Shown: positions 11,858 through 24,004, counted from the first letter of the stretch. The stretch: DNA of 64,000 nucleotides from Taiwanofungus camphoratus (GCA_003999685.1 CP021225.1:1364001-1428000); one strand, 5' to 3'. Notes: generated from the sequence alone by a model not told the origin. Made by a program: numbers and translations.

Positions 11858-14171
11858 ATGACAGCTATCAAGTCGACCGCGATCCCTGCAAGTGCAGAGA
11901 GCCAAACTTATGATGTGAACAAGAAACCACCACCGTTTGGCCATCCGATCAAGCATTTCTGGGCATTTGATCCTGGGTATGTGAATCTCAATCATGGTTA
12001 GTTGCAGATGCACGAGTTCTTCTGTCTTTCATACTATCATCGACACTATTTTATCCGTCTAATGACATTCAGGTCCAACAGTGTAGTCACTATGTTATAT
12101 GGGTATACTGACACGTCTTCACATGCTACCGTCCAGGCTCGTATGGATCTGCTCCTCTTCCAGTCCTCTTTGAATGCTCGAAGCTCACCATGCAGGTTGA
12201 GGGAAATCCTGACAAGTTTCATCGCATCGGCTACATACCGATGCTTGAGGAAGCAAGGTACGTCTCCTGCTCTCTATGATTATGCGTCTTCCAGTGATTG
12301 ATTCATCCCACGTGCGATCTCAAATTTGACAGAAAGCGGGTTGCGGATCTGATTGGTGCCACTCACGATGAAGTCGTTCTTCTGCCAAATGCGACGCACG
12401 GAATCAACACTGTGCTCAGAAATATCGAATGGAAGGAAGGTGACGTATTAATGGGAGGTCAGTCGAGAGCAGTACTGCACATAGGTTTCGACTGTTCATC
12501 TACTATACGTAGCATCGACAACCTATGGTGCGATCTCCAAGACGATCGAATATCTGAGTGACCGCTCGGAGCAGCCACGGCCCACCTCGCATGCCGTCCT
12601 GTACACCTTTCCTATGACCCATGCCGAGATACTTGACCGCTTTCGCGCGCGCATCAGGGAGATCAAACAATTGCATCCCGATACCGACTTCAGCGACGCT
12701 CCGTCAGATTCTCTTCCCTACGTCCACGGAAGAGAGAAGAAGAACAAGTTTGTCGCTGTGATTGACAGCATAGTTTCCAATCCAGGCGTGTTACTTCCAT
12801 GGAAGGACATGATACAGATCTGCAAAGAGGAGGGGATCTGGAGCGTCGTCGATGCAGCCCATAGCATCGGCCAGGAGGCAAGTTTTGCTCGCATTTAACT
12901 CAGATTTCTCACTGCTACTTCTCAATCAACCATTGCATAGATGAACATCGATATCGACGTTGTGCGGCCGGACTTCTTTATCTCTAATTGTCACAAATGG
13001 CTCTATGTAAAGCGCAGTTGTGCGTTGTTGTATGTACCTCAACGGTAAGTGACGGCCGTGAACTCTCCTTAGTTCCCTTGGTCATGTCTATTCAACCCTT
13101 CCGTCCCTGCGATTGGTTCATCATTGCTTTCAATGCAAGCCATACCCCAGGGTTGTGACTTCATTTCATTTTTTTTTTCAGTTTTGCTTTACATTCAAAA
13201 CCCCCTGACGGGCCCGAACATTACTATACTGGCGTCGCTACGCTCAAGTAGCGATGCTTTAAGTGCATATCATACATGCACTAAAATTTTCGGTTTTATC
13301 TCGTCTTTGTTCAATTTTATACCCTGTGCCCTCATGTTCGCCACCCTGCTTTCAGCAACCAGTACCTTATCAAGTCTTCCGTACCGACGTCACACATGTA
13401 TGGCGCGAGCTTTGTAAAACAACATGAGTGTACGTTCTTGCTGTGCCATATCCCTCGACTCAAACACCGATAGTTGTTTCAATCACAGGGACTGGAACAA
13501 TGGACCTCGCACCCTTCCTAAGCGTTAGCGCAGGTGAGGATTTGAATAGCCTTACCTTGGGGCATCATTCATATCGCACATGACTGATACCTCCTTTGAT
13601 GACACATTGATATGTTAGCCTTAGACTTCCGCAACTGGCTTGGTGGCGAGGCCGTCATCAATACATACTGTCACCAGCTCGCAATGGATGGAGGTAAAAG
13701 GTTGGCAGAGGTTATGGGCACTAAGGTTATGGATGAGACTGGAGAGCTAACGCTGAACATGGCGAGTCCACACATTTATTTATGCACATTCACAGGCGGT
13801 TATGACCTTGCTTGCTGTGATCACATTATAGACAAATGTTCTCCTTCCTCTTCCCGTCGAGGGTTCTACAGGCCAGGTATATTCCTACGAAACGTTAGAA
13901 GCTATCAATACGCTATTCAGAGAGAAATTATTATACGAATGGAACACGTACGCAGCCCACTATTTCCATGCTGGGGGTTGGTGGTGCAGGTGCAGTGCGC
14001 AAGTTTGGAACGAGGTTCGTCCATTGGACTTTGTAAAGTGGAATTAACGGCTCGGCTCAAGCTGCATCTTTCGTCAATCACTAGATTTCTGATTTCGAAT
14101 ACGTCGGCAGAGCCTTCAACGCAATATGCAAAGAAATCGATGAAACGATACTGTCTCGGAAAGGCGGTTAG
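11858..14171 (+). CDS. Pyridoxal-phosphate enzyme, aminotransferase class V (isopenicillin N epimerase / EgtE-like)
   Basis: Fold-type I PLP enzyme. It begins [16 protein letters not shown]. The family N-terminus is [20 protein letters not shown], then [12 protein letters not shown]-like [50 protein letters not shown] and [10 protein letters not shown], the PLP-binding aspartate region. The catalytic lysine lies in [18 protein letters not shown]. The C-terminal part has [55 protein letters not shown] and ends ETILSRKGG. About ten exons. Two introns have GC rather than GT donors (12878-12940 and 13762-13831); both have the GC-AG consensus and are the only choices that keep frame. Related fungal proteins include the ergothioneine C-S lyase Egt2, but substrate cannot be read from sequence. 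Confidence 0.88.
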
Positions 14172-14574
14172 CGCCCAAAATAGTAGACTTGCGTTTTGTG
14201 CTGTATGAGAACACAAGTGCTGTTGGGACGTATTTAGAGTCCACGAGTGCTAAACATGGCGGCGGCTTTGTAGATGAATCAATCTTTTTTAACACATGAA
14301 GAGATGAGTATTGGTAAAGTTCACGTTCAGCAAAGTTCTCCCCGGAGCTCCGATCTGGTAACCCTCCTGCTAGCCTTCAGATTGAGAGTGGACCGTCTGC
14401 GTACGCCGTGGAGCTTAAAATTTGGTCTGGCTGTATCAGTAGCTCTTTTGCGACAAAAACGGCCTCTTTCACTGCAATGTACAGGGTAATGATATATATG
14501 CAAGTTGCTCTTGCTGCATATGAAGGTGTGTCAGTGCAGTAAGATCAGCACTTTGACACAGGGTTGTGGTCGTT
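14172..14574. other. Intergenic, possible further decay products of an NLR relic
   Basis: No intact gene. The minus strand may hold more eroded repeats continuous with the TPR array at 14575-14870, but I could not align them securely. Confidence 0.4.
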
Positions 14575-14870
14575 GATGAAGCTCAAGAGCATAAATCAGA
14601 GATGATTCTGCTTTGCCTAGCTGACTCTGCAGTTTATAGAGCTGTCCCAGAGCATATAGATCATTGACCTGACCCGGCACATCCTGTGCTTGCTGATGAA
14701 GCTCATGAGCATGAATCAGAGGTGATTCTGCTTTGTCTAGCTGACTCTATTGTATATAGAGCTGTCCCAGAGCACATAAATCACTGGCCTGACCCAGCAG
14801 ATTTTGTGCTTGCTGATGAAGTACAAGAGCTTGAATTGGAGATGACTCTGCTTTGTCAAGTTGATTTTTA
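14575..14870. repeat. 120-base tandem repeat, about 2.5 copies, encoding 40-residue TPRs on the minus strand
   Basis: Copies start at 14575, 14695 and 14815, exactly 120 bases apart, each opening with GATGAAG. Read on the minus strand each unit encodes a 40-residue TPR motif such as QLDKAESSPIQALVLHQQAQ followed by LLGQASDLCALGQLY. This unit length is the kinesin-light-chain/NLR TPR form common in basidiomycetes. Confidence 0.85.
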
Positions 14871-15534
14871 TAGAAATAAAGCATTGAAGCACAGTTCAAA
14901 CAGTCTCCTCTCAAAGATGATGTTAGAAAAGACTGATCCAACATCATTTTGGTTAATTCATCATAGTCTCCTAAATATGATCTCGATTTGATGCTGCAGT
15001 GCAGCTCTTTCTGATCAATTTATGTTTGAGAAGAACATGTATGTTTTTTTACCTCTGCAGGTATTACATTGTGTGTTGCAGAACAGCATAGTTTTGGTTA
15101 TCAATTATCTGATGCATATAAAATTGAACCAGCCGTGTTCTGACATCATCTAACAATTTAAGGTTTGCAAAGCCTTACTGTCTAATTGGTGAGAGTATTC
15201 TGTATCTTCTCTGACTTGAATAAGTGTCAATATATATTAGTGCTATTCTTGTAAACATTGATAGTGATTGTCCAAGATCACAGAAGTCAATTGATATCAC
15301 CCAAGATCGGACCGAGAGTCCTGAATATTGAATTCTAGCATTCCATTTCTTGTACGAGTCCGCCGCTCTCTGATGATCCGTGAGGAGCGACAAGAGCTTA
15401 TCGCCGCTGGAAACATGCTCAAACTCGCGATCAGTGGCGAGATCAATGCCTGTCTCCTTTCTGTATCGCCCGATCGCCCAATTCCAGACGCTAGTCACTT
15501 TAGGATCGAGGCTGGGGGTAGCTTGCACTGACAT
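14575..15534 (-). pseudogene. Degenerate NLR/STAND relic: Goodbye-type N-terminus plus TPR repeats
   Basis: An ATG at 15534 opens MSVQATPSLDPKV followed by SVWNWAIGRYRKETGIDL and SSGDKLLSLLTDHQRAADSY, which match the start of the fungal STAND N-terminal Goodbye domain (KETGxDL and the DxLLxxLxxQ helix). About 350 bases downstream the same strand encodes TPR repeats. No NACHT or NB-ARC segment lies between, so the nucleotide-binding core has been deleted. Inside the TPR array an in-frame TAG sits where neighbouring units have CAG (YIQ-stop-SQLDKAES). The full-length family normally exceeds 900 residues. This looks like a nearly dead copy of a signalling or heterokaryon-recognition type gene. 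Function is inferred from domain type only. Confidence 0.72.
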
Positions 15535-18500
15535 GGTGGGTGTGGTAGAAAGAATAGCAAGAGGTAGAGCAGACGCGCGGCAGAACGAGAAGAGAGCAGA
15601 GATGGTCGACGAAACTAGAGAAGTGGAGGGGGGTTGTATCCGGATACACATAGTCTGGCCTGAGTAATACCAGCGCCCCTCCAGGCATTGAGGGGCGAGA
15701 GAACGAGTCCGTGGAACGTATCTCGGCATCTGTTCTAGCCTAGCCTAATTATAACACAGCTTTCAGTGCAGCTGCTCGCGACTTGTAGTGCACGAACCTG
15801 GATCAGCGTAAACCAGACCGACTTGGTCGGCACAACCTGTGACCTAGGATGCAATAATTGTGGGATTGAAAGATGAGCATGGTTGCCTTTCTGCACGCGG
15901 ATACCAAGGCAAGTGCTGCCACTCACATTTCTGAAAGACAGGGATGGAGAGAACCTCTAGGCAAAGGCATGTGTGCCCGCACTCCCTGCGGCGGCAGTGA
16001 CCGATCCAAGCGCGACACACCCGCTCATTCAATTCCAACACGTGCCCAAACATTCCGCCTACTTAGTTTGCATTTCTCCGTGCTAGCGTCGCCGATGATG
16101 CGACGATCGTGCCCTGCTATCTCTTGTTTTGTGCACACCGACAACCTATTCTTTCCAAAGATCACCACCGGTATCTAGTCCTAATCACTGATTCAATGTT
16201 TACTACTCACACCGTGCTCAATACACCAGTGAACACTGTTGCGATTCGTTTGCGATGGGCAAGGATGACCTTAAAGCCTGCGCAGGTACGCATGGTAGCT
16301 CCTCGAAAGTAATTACGAACGTGCTAATGTCCTGCTCTTTCATCATGCAGTATGATTGACTTGAGGTACGATTCTAATCAAACTTTCATGGGGACACTAT
16401 CATGCCAACGCTTTCTTAAGATGCCCGTCGAGCGGACAAAACGTCGGTGCGACCGTCAGACGGGGGAAACGGTCCGCGAGATAAAGGTCCGATGTGATGC
16501 ACTGGTGCTGATACACGGGATCATTGGGGTCAGAATCGTCGATCTCAAGTGGAGCTCAGTCCTGACTAGCTTTTCGATTTCTCGTAACAATTTCCAGTTG
16601 TTCGAGCTTACCCGTGTTTGTCAAATTCCCTGAACTCCGAAGTGCGTATCTTGCGGATGCGCTCCATGGCGATCACTTCGCGCTCCCTCTCATGCTCACG
16701 AATCTCGCTACAACTCGATTCCTTTATAGCCGTGTCCTAATCTCACTCGTGACCCTCATATGATGGGAGCTCGCCACCAAAGTGCGTAAACCCTCAGACA
16801 AGCAATGATATTACTTGTGAGTCCCTCTGGATGTCCTGACTATGGAATGACGGTCCCCTGCCGTCGTTATGACCTCTTCTGGGTTTTAGGTCAGAGGGAA
16901 AGTCCAGCTGGTAGAGTCTTTGGAATGAGCACGATCCAGCGATAGAGATCGCCCAGCAGGCCGCAAATCGGTAACGTGCCCGCAGATACGGCCTAGCGAG
17001 CTCACAGCGTCCATCCAAGGGGCCGAGGGTGACGCAATGTAATCTAACCTCACCGTGTTCTGCTGTGAGCGCTGGCCGGCGTCCCAACTTATGTCAAAAA
17101 GTGCTCGGGCGTGACGCACAGGCTATCGTTGACCATATCGATCGCCTGCTTGATGAATCTTAGCTGCACATCCACAGGGATACCAGTTCTACTGGCATCA
17201 CTGAATACTGGTATCAATGACTTCCAATGGCCGAGCAATAATTGTTTTAGGGTTATTTTATTTATATCAATTGCACTCTCACCCTCATATCCCCAGACCA
17301 AACCGTCGGTCCGGGTGATATCTCGATTACACTCGCTTAATTCTTGCTCACGCACGCATATGTACTTTCCCGATAGCGGCGTCGAGCGCTTCGCAACAGG
17401 TCCTGACGGCCGCAACCCCACCGAGAACAGAGTTGCTGGTCCCTGTGTGCTTCGACCTCTTGATGCTCTCCTCAGCGGCCTGCAGCGATCCTCAATACTA
17501 ACATCTGGTCATTCTGATGTGTGTCCCTGACTATTGCAACGGGAGCGATTCTACTTACGTTCTGCCTCGCAAACATGACAGCACCCATACGTTCCTTCGA
17601 GCTTTCGATGGCTGCGAATGTAGCTCGAGCGTCGGATACCGGGTGTCCTGTGGTCGACGGAGGCCTTCCGCCTTCTCAAACGAGGTGCAATCTCACACTT
17701 ACTGACATACCGGTATTTTATTTTCCGGCCGCTGGATGATGAGTGGGCAGACGGTGCTGCCTGACAAGAAGATCTGAGCAAGACCTGTATCTTTGCAATA
17801 ACGCAAGGGGTCCTTTCTCAGACGTTCATAGCTTGGAACAAGGGCTAAGGGGATCTTGTGTCCGACAGTTCGGCAGTTTTTCAAAGATGCTGCATGGTCA
17901 CAGCCTTTGATATATTATGATAGCACCCCATGAATCCAGTATTCGCGGAGCATATCTCAGCTGCGTTGTCCACATCGACGCTATCGCCTTGCATTGGGCG
18001 CCCTCCTCCGCTTAAGCTGCTTGCCATCTACCGCTCCCACGTAGATATGACGCGCATGAGTGCGCGCTGGCCCACCCCTCGACATCCCTGACGAAGAGTT
18101 CTTAGGGCGCAAGCCGTGTGCATACGATTGCATCAGTTCCTTGAGCTGCGGTTTTGCTGCGCGGCCCTCCCCTCCCAGGCTCCAGCCCCGAGGCGTTCCC
18201 GTCCCCAACCCGAGGGTCTCGGACACCACCAGAGTTCTTGCGTGGTTCGCGTGAGGCGAAGATGAATGATACATTTTTGCCGAGACGTCGATGTATGCGC
18301 TGATCTTCTAGACTTGTGACCTCAGTTCCTCCTCAGGCACCGATATTGTTACGACAAGGCCCATGAACTGCTTTTCAGGAAAACTTACGGCGCTCGTGCT
18401 ACATCCATAGCAGACGAGAGGGCTCGACGTCTCTGGCAGTCTTCGTCTAGTGGGCATCTACCTGGTTTCCCTTTTGATTTCTTGTTTGCGTGCATTTGTT

Positions 18501-19193
18501 ACCTCTCTCTCCCAAATCGCGATTATGCCTTCTCAAAGAATAGCAGACGCCGAACTTTGTTACATTTCGTCTCATTCCCCTCATTGTCCTATTGAGCCAT
18601 CCTAGTGCAAGGTCTTTGTATTCAAGTCTGATGGTGCCAGGCAAGTGGCTGAGCCGTCTTGTGGGATTGAAACCAGCGCTATAGCACAACTTTGGTCAAA
18701 CTGTCGACAGATAGATCTCAACGGCTCAAAAAGGCAGCGGTGATATCTCATGTCTGGAGGTAAGCAGTTCTCCAACTCGCTATGCCTGCTTTTGCAATAC
18801 AACTCTTATCGCAATAACAAGCGGTCTTACAATGTGTCAGTATCAGCCCTAAATGCGGGCGAGCGCTAGGTTAAAACTGCCTTGATCTAGGTCGCCTTTG
18901 TCTAATGTCGTTGATACTTGTCTATCCTTCTGTTCAGGCTGTTACCGGTTGTCTTGGATCAAGGTTTTTTCTATCGTTCATATATTATACAAAGTGTTGT
19001 AAGAAAATCTCGACGGTACACTCCACCGTCGTCAGAGGCCAACGGTCCATTCTGCTTGAACACATGATGTCACTTTCCATGCTGTTTCATGGGCCACGCT
19101 CCTCATTGCCGGCCACAGCAGTCAAAGTGTGCTGTGATGGTGCTTTGTTGTTAAAGTTTTGCTACATATAAAATCGACCTTTTCTTGTACAGT
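15535..19193. other. 3.6 kb region without a recognised gene
   Basis: Many short open frames on both strands, none of a family I know. The best coding hint is a minus-strand stretch around 17425-17884. The rest looks non-coding or too eroded to classify. Confidence 0.45.
17425..17884 (-). other. Possible exons of an unidentified spliced gene
   Basis: Minus-strand segments have protein-like composition and splice-like ends. 17884-17710 encodes a stretch with LALVPSYERLRKDPLRYCKD ending at a GTATGT donor. The segment ending at 17559 encodes SDARATFAAIESSKERMGAV followed by a GTAAGT donor. Around 17470-17360 lies AAEESIKRSKHTGTSNSVLG. I could not join them into one frame or name a family. Confidence 0.3.
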
Positions 19194-20045
19194 ATGCACC
19201 ATCCAGCCCCAACAATCTACTGCTCACAAGCTCGTTTCGTTCACATGGCTGCCCAAGGTAGTGATCTGCCCGTGAGTAAACCTGACTGTTTCTATTGCTG
19301 TCTCCTGATAAGCGTCTATTTAAGCACACGGGCGGTACAAAGCAAAGAACGTTCGATTGCAAGTTATGCGGCGTTGCTTTCGAAAATAGAAAATCCCTGC
19401 GCTCACACCTTGTCATTCATTCCGTACACGGACGTTTTGTGTATGTTTTTTGTGTCGCTAATAACGTGCCACTGAATTGTATATCTTGCTTGACTTAGCT
19501 GTATGTGGCCGGGCTGCAGTCATGTTAGCAGGAATCCGATCACTTTCAGAGACCATTTTCGCACGCAGTAGGTTAATACAATTTCCCTTTTTTTCAGGCA
19601 TCTGACGTGGAACACCATTGATAGCAATGCAGAACCTGGTCTCACTTCTGGCCGTCCAAGTCATACCGGATCTCCGTCGCGGCTTCGGTATGTATTCATA
19701 CCAGGGTCGGAGCCCACCAAGAGGCCATCCGAACCAATCGCGGCTCCCGTTCCACCGGCGAATAATCCGGGAACGATCCATTGTATCGCTCGCCCGATTC
19801 CACTGTCTGTTATCATACGTTCATTACGACGTCATCTACGCCTGCCTCCGATAGCTGTGGATCGTGATCGCTTCAGTAGTACTAATCCAAGCGTCGGCTG
19901 TAATGATCGTTGTGTCTTGCCGCCAATATCAACAAATCATTGTCAAGAGGAAGACGGCCACTTACCGCCCTCGCTTACACCATTTCTGCTCCAAAAACCA
20001 ATCACTGCTGATACAACCATGGCTCGCCGAGATGCTTCACGATAG
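19194..20045 (+). CDS. Small C2H2 zinc-finger protein
   Basis: Four exons (19194-19271, 19325-19440, 19499-19567, 19598-20045), about 236 residues, all junctions in frame. Finger 1 is FDCKLCGVAFENRKSLRSHL with HLVIH completing the C2H2 set. Finger 2 is FVCMWPGCSHV followed by RDHFRTQH. The paired fingers suggest nucleic-acid binding in the nucleus. The C-terminal 130 residues are rich in proline, serine and arginine with no known domain. The first exon has an ordinary ATG and no targeting signal. It could be a transcription factor or a small RNA-binding protein; the target is unknown. Confidence 0.75.
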
Positions 20046-20075
20046 ATTGTAATGATGCTGAAGTGGATTCTCAAA

Positions 20076-20113
20076 TATGTCCTATGCCCTATGTCCTATG
20101 TATATGTCCTATG
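20076..20113. repeat. Short tandem repeat of TATGTCC-like units
   Basis: Repeated TATGTCC / CTATGCC words give a small imperfect minisatellite just after the zinc-finger stop codon, probably in its 3' region. Confidence 0.6.
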
Positions 20114-20282
20114 TTGAATGTACTTCCTACCAGTCTGACTACCAGCCTCCCACTTTATTGCATATCTCATATCTCTATATGTGTAACTTCGTGTCGATTG
20201 TACCCAGGCTTTGAGACCTGTGACAATTTTGAGTACAAATCGCTGAAATTAGGCATGCCACGGAAATCGAGCCTGGGATGTT

Positions 20283-20973
20283 TCAAAGATGAAGTGAAAT
20301 CCGGCGCAACGTCAGGACATTCTTCCACAGCATGCCCATGCAGAACAGAGTCTCGATAGAGTGATGTAATGTCTCAGAAACTAGCCATCTGAGCGCCTTG
20401 TAAGCATCAACGCCGGGACCTGCTAATCCCACCAACTTCAGCTTGGGTGAAGTAGTTCGTGACCTCTTCGACAATGCTGATGTAGAACTACTCTCCCATT
20501 CCGTGAATGAAAGATCTAAATAATGCGGATGGGGAAAGGAGTAGAACAAGTCCATGAAGACATCGCCGCTTGCCATTGTACATCCGCAAAGGCTGAGATG
20601 TGTCACGGTGACTAACCGGCCAAAGAAATTGGCAATGATTGTATAGTCCATAGCTAACAAAGATATTTCAAGTCTCTTGACGGCGGCGAGCCGACAAGGA
20701 AGCCACACTGGCACCGAATGCAGCCACATGTACAACGTAGCCCCATGCAGACGGTCCATTGAGAAGAATCCCGTAGTGCCTTCCTCAATGTAATGCGCGA
20801 TCCCCTTGATGGTTTCATAAGGTTTGTGAATGCCACACAGTTTGACCAGCCAATGTAGACGCTATTGAACAGATTGTGTCGGGATCGGGGAAGCACACGG
20901 TCAGCCACTGCCGATCATCTTGAAGACAGTCAATTACCTTGTCCCATAATTCAGGAGGAAGCCGGGAGAACAT
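20283..20973 (-). pseudogene. Degenerate F-box/LRR-type gene
   Basis: An ATG at 20973 opens MFSRLPPELWDKVIDCLQDD, a clear F-box start. The following sequence continues only in other frames: VLPRSRHNLFNSVYIGWSNC in a second frame (about 20900-20780), then LHSVPVWLPCRLAAVKRLEI and a leucine-rich stretch in a third (about 20759-20283). No GT-AG introns of reasonable size explain the two switches, so at least two frame changes have accumulated. Intact relatives are SCF ubiquitin-ligase substrate adaptors, expanded in Agaricomycetes. Likely a pseudogene. Confidence 0.7.
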
Positions 20974-21782
20974 CGAACATTCTTACAGCTAGTACGACTG
21001 AAAGCTAGGCGGTGGAATAATGACAAGCTCCAAAGGTACTGTACACTCACTGCGATAATGAGAATTCTGACGTGCAGCTCAACCAAATGAGACTTTCTAT
21101 CCTATGCGAGATTTCCCTCTGGTGATAGACTGGGTTAGATGGTAGTAGTATCGAATTTTAATTCCTGGGTCGCACAACAGTGTGTTCTTATGCCAGTGTA
21201 AGCTGAGGTTACTTGTGACTCTTTAACTGGCGCTGTGACCGATGTGTTGTCACGTCATCATGCAACAGCGCATTCGGCTGCTAATAGTAGTCGTACTTTA
21301 CGGCGAGTCGTACTTACCGTTGTGCGACTTTCGACTTGGAGGACGTTAATCTGCTACTTATATCCAGACATTTGGCTTACAGCAATGTGCGTATTTTTGC
21401 GGAAATGCAACTTTTTTTGGGGTAGGACCCGGATATGAGTTTCCATTCTGAGTACGAAATCTGTCGTGCGGCCAGATGTGCGTGCGACCGCGCCTTTGAC
21501 TTCAAGTCGCAATATCTCTTGAACGGCTCAGTGTTTTCACGCTATGTTACAGCAATCCTAAAAACGATAGCTCATTTTGAGAAAAACTGCATTGGAGCCA
21601 GGTGCCACCTGCTGGCCCCAACCGCTGTGGCAGATCTGAAAGCCTATCTTCATTTGGACCTGCTCATATATTAGTGGCTAGTCTATGTCATCATTTATAC
21701 TATAGAATCCTATCATAGATTTTCCTCTCCTCATTGTTGCCACCGGTGGGCGCGATCGCTACTATATGAGGATGCCAATGCA
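20974..21782. other. Intergenic region without recognised gene
   Basis: No conserved protein is visible on either strand. It ends at the left boundary of the 471-base inverted-duplication copy. Confidence 0.5.
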
Positions 21783-22253
21783 ATGAAACATGCCTTCTTA
21801 TCGTCGTCCGGTGTGGCCGTGGCAGGCCATTCCTAACTTGGGACAGAAAGGCCTGAATGATTTTATAAGGCACTCTTAACTGGCACGTCGGACCTAGTCC
21901 TCCATTCCCTTGCACCGATGCTCCTCCAGTATTTCGTCATCCGGGATCAGAAGTTCATAACTCGTCCCGATAGTGCACGCTGAAGTGCACGCTATAAGGG
22001 TTGTCAGGATTATAAGCTCTTACAGCCAATTGCACACTGCCAAATGAAGGCAACCTTCAAACGACAGATGTATTTGTCAACTTCATCCAAGGATTTAAAC
22101 AATGCACTTCAATTGGCTGCTTTATCATCTTATTCCAACTCCAGGTTGTCGATACATTCGGCCAAACTACCTCGGTGACGCCTTACCCTGTACACATACC
22201 CGACCTATGGGCAGTGTCCCTACCCATCTCCCGTCTGTGGTCCACCTCAACGT
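21783..22253. repeat. Inverted segmental duplication, copy A
   Basis: This segment matches the reverse complement of 28044-28552 along its whole length with scattered substitutions. It includes the last 24 codons or so of the AIG2-like gene and about 400 bases beyond its stop. Copy A lacks an internal block of about 40 bases present in copy B. Confidence 0.85.
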
Positions 22254-23013
22254 AGTCCGCGTTGTTGCCTGCGCCCTCTCCGACCCATTTCCACGCGTTA
22301 GTCCGAACAAAATCAGCGTACTCCCAAAGGTCAGGTGAGAGATCTGATAGTGGCTGTGCCCATATGTACGTCTGTGTAGTTAGTGGGGTTCCGAGAGATG
22401 CAAGAGAAGGCAACGGAGGTGGGGTTAGAGGAACAAGCGAAGATGAAGAGGATGGATCCGAAGACGACAGGGAAGTGAAGGGACCAAGGGGATAGACAGG
22501 AACCGTTTCACGCGTGTATTGCTGCGTCAGCGTCATCAGATTAGCCATAGGTGAGTCCATAGTCTCTTGTATGCATGTGGATGTGATACACTACTTACAT
22601 TTCCTTCGAAGACGTCTAAGAATTCGATGTCGGTTGCACTCAAGCCGGTGACGAGCGTTCCCCGTACAGTACGCTCTTCCGGAGTCAATTCTCTTTCGTG
22701 ATCGGTAAATAATCCACAACTTTTGTCATATGGTAGAACAGCAGGGTAATCTGCATGCTATCAGCACTACGTCAGCTCTACATGATATTTCTGAGGAAGA
22801 AAGTCTCACCTTGACTTTGTGGCGGGTATGTTCCTATAGATGATAGTAAGCGTCGATATAATCATCCGCGAGCTCCCATGATGAATATATCGTGCTCACT
22901 AGCAGGAGAGCCGGACATATTTCTAGCTGTTCGCCATCATGTCCGATTACACGGCGCAGGATGGACGGATGGAGGAGAGTTCCATAAAAAAATGCCGAGA
23001 ATAGCTCAGGCAT
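22183..23013 (-). CDS. AIG2-like / gamma-glutamylcyclotransferase-fold protein
   Basis: About four exons. The start ATG at 23013 gives MPELFSAFFYGTLLHPSILR, the diagnostic FxYGTLL phosphate-binding loop of the GGCT fold. Next are EHTRHKVK, HADYPAVLPY, VRGTLVTGLSATDIEFLDVF, and FEG with the likely catalytic glutamate, then EYTRETVPVYPLG. An intron acceptor at the HADYPA exon was chosen because it keeps this conserved block in frame. A serine/proline-rich insert follows, then TYIWAQPLSDLSPDLWEYAD. The gene ends SGMCTG. Family members act as gamma-glutamylamine or glutathione-related cyclotransferases, but many fungal ones are uncharacterised. The last codons are duplicated, inverted, at 28.1 kb. 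Confidence 0.85.
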
Positions 23014-24004
23014 CAAGGTCAGTGGGGCCTTTCTATACCAGAGAAGATGATGAAGGCCAATGGGGTCGATGGCGATGTCGCAGACATCCTTCATCAAACG
23101 GATTCCTAGCAGGATGCTAAGAACAGACTTGATAAGGGTGAGTCACGTGTTACTCCGCGATAATTAGGGCGGTCGAGCACTGAGCACGCATTTTGAGATG
23201 AGTACATACACGTTGTACTCGAAGATTTGAAGGGCGCTCTCATCTGTATTATTATAGACAATCGCGTCCTGCTGGCTATTACCCGGGCTCGGGACCCTGA
23301 AATCCCTCCAGGTCCACAGCCCAGCCGCTCGCACAATGAATGTCGACACACCCGGGCCATCGCTCTCTTAACTGACCCGCTTGGCCGCATTGCTTTAGTT
23401 ATTCCTCTATTCTTCCCGCAGCTTCCGCTAAGTGCTAACCGGGCTCTTTTATTCTATCATACTAATCTCACCACCTATTCTCTCGACCAGGCCAAGTAGG
23501 AGCTTTTCCGATTGCAGGAAATCTTGGGCTGGATTCAAATTCTTGTGAGCTTTCGTGCAAGTAAGGATGCAACTGCTCTTCATGCATACACAGAAACTCA
23601 TAAGAATTAAATTCACTTATGATAACAATGACGATGTACGAACTATACCTAGGATATCCTGATGTTAGGTCGTATACCAAATACATCTCCTGATTGTCAT
23701 CTCCATGTTTCCTAAATTGCATGCTTATGGTGCTTTCAGGGTCATGTCTGAATGGGTTTCAGACTGCGCAGATGATGGGCTTCTAGTTCATTTTTCTATA
23801 TTAAACCTATATTATACTTTGCGTGAAGGCTGATTAATCGAACGTAGAGTAAGTCGCAGTGCCTTGACTATGATATACGAAGAGGCCGACCAATGCTTTC
23901 GAGGATGATAAATAATTGCGGCTACAAATGCAAGACCCTAGAAAAAACCGCAAACATTCTGGAGAGGAGTCATGCCACCCACTGGTCCATTCCTCCTGCC
24001 CAGC
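23014..24004. other. Intergenic region, no gene recognised
   Basis: Upstream of the AIG2-like gene and downstream of the endopolyphosphatase gene. Open frames of up to about 95 codons occur but show no family resemblance and no consistent splice pattern. Confidence 0.5.

Noticed and set aside
14686-14991. Plus-strand 101-codon repeat protein
   Set aside because: The periodic plus-strand reading is the complement of TPR coding; the minus strand gives the recognisable motif.
20076-20113. Minisatellite as a possible regulatory array
   Set aside because: Only a few imperfect units after a stop codon; nothing supports more than a simple repeat.
23227-23499. 90-codon plus-strand frame
   Set aside because: Hydrophobic stretches but no family, no splice partner and an overlapping open frame on the opposite strand; not supported as a gene.
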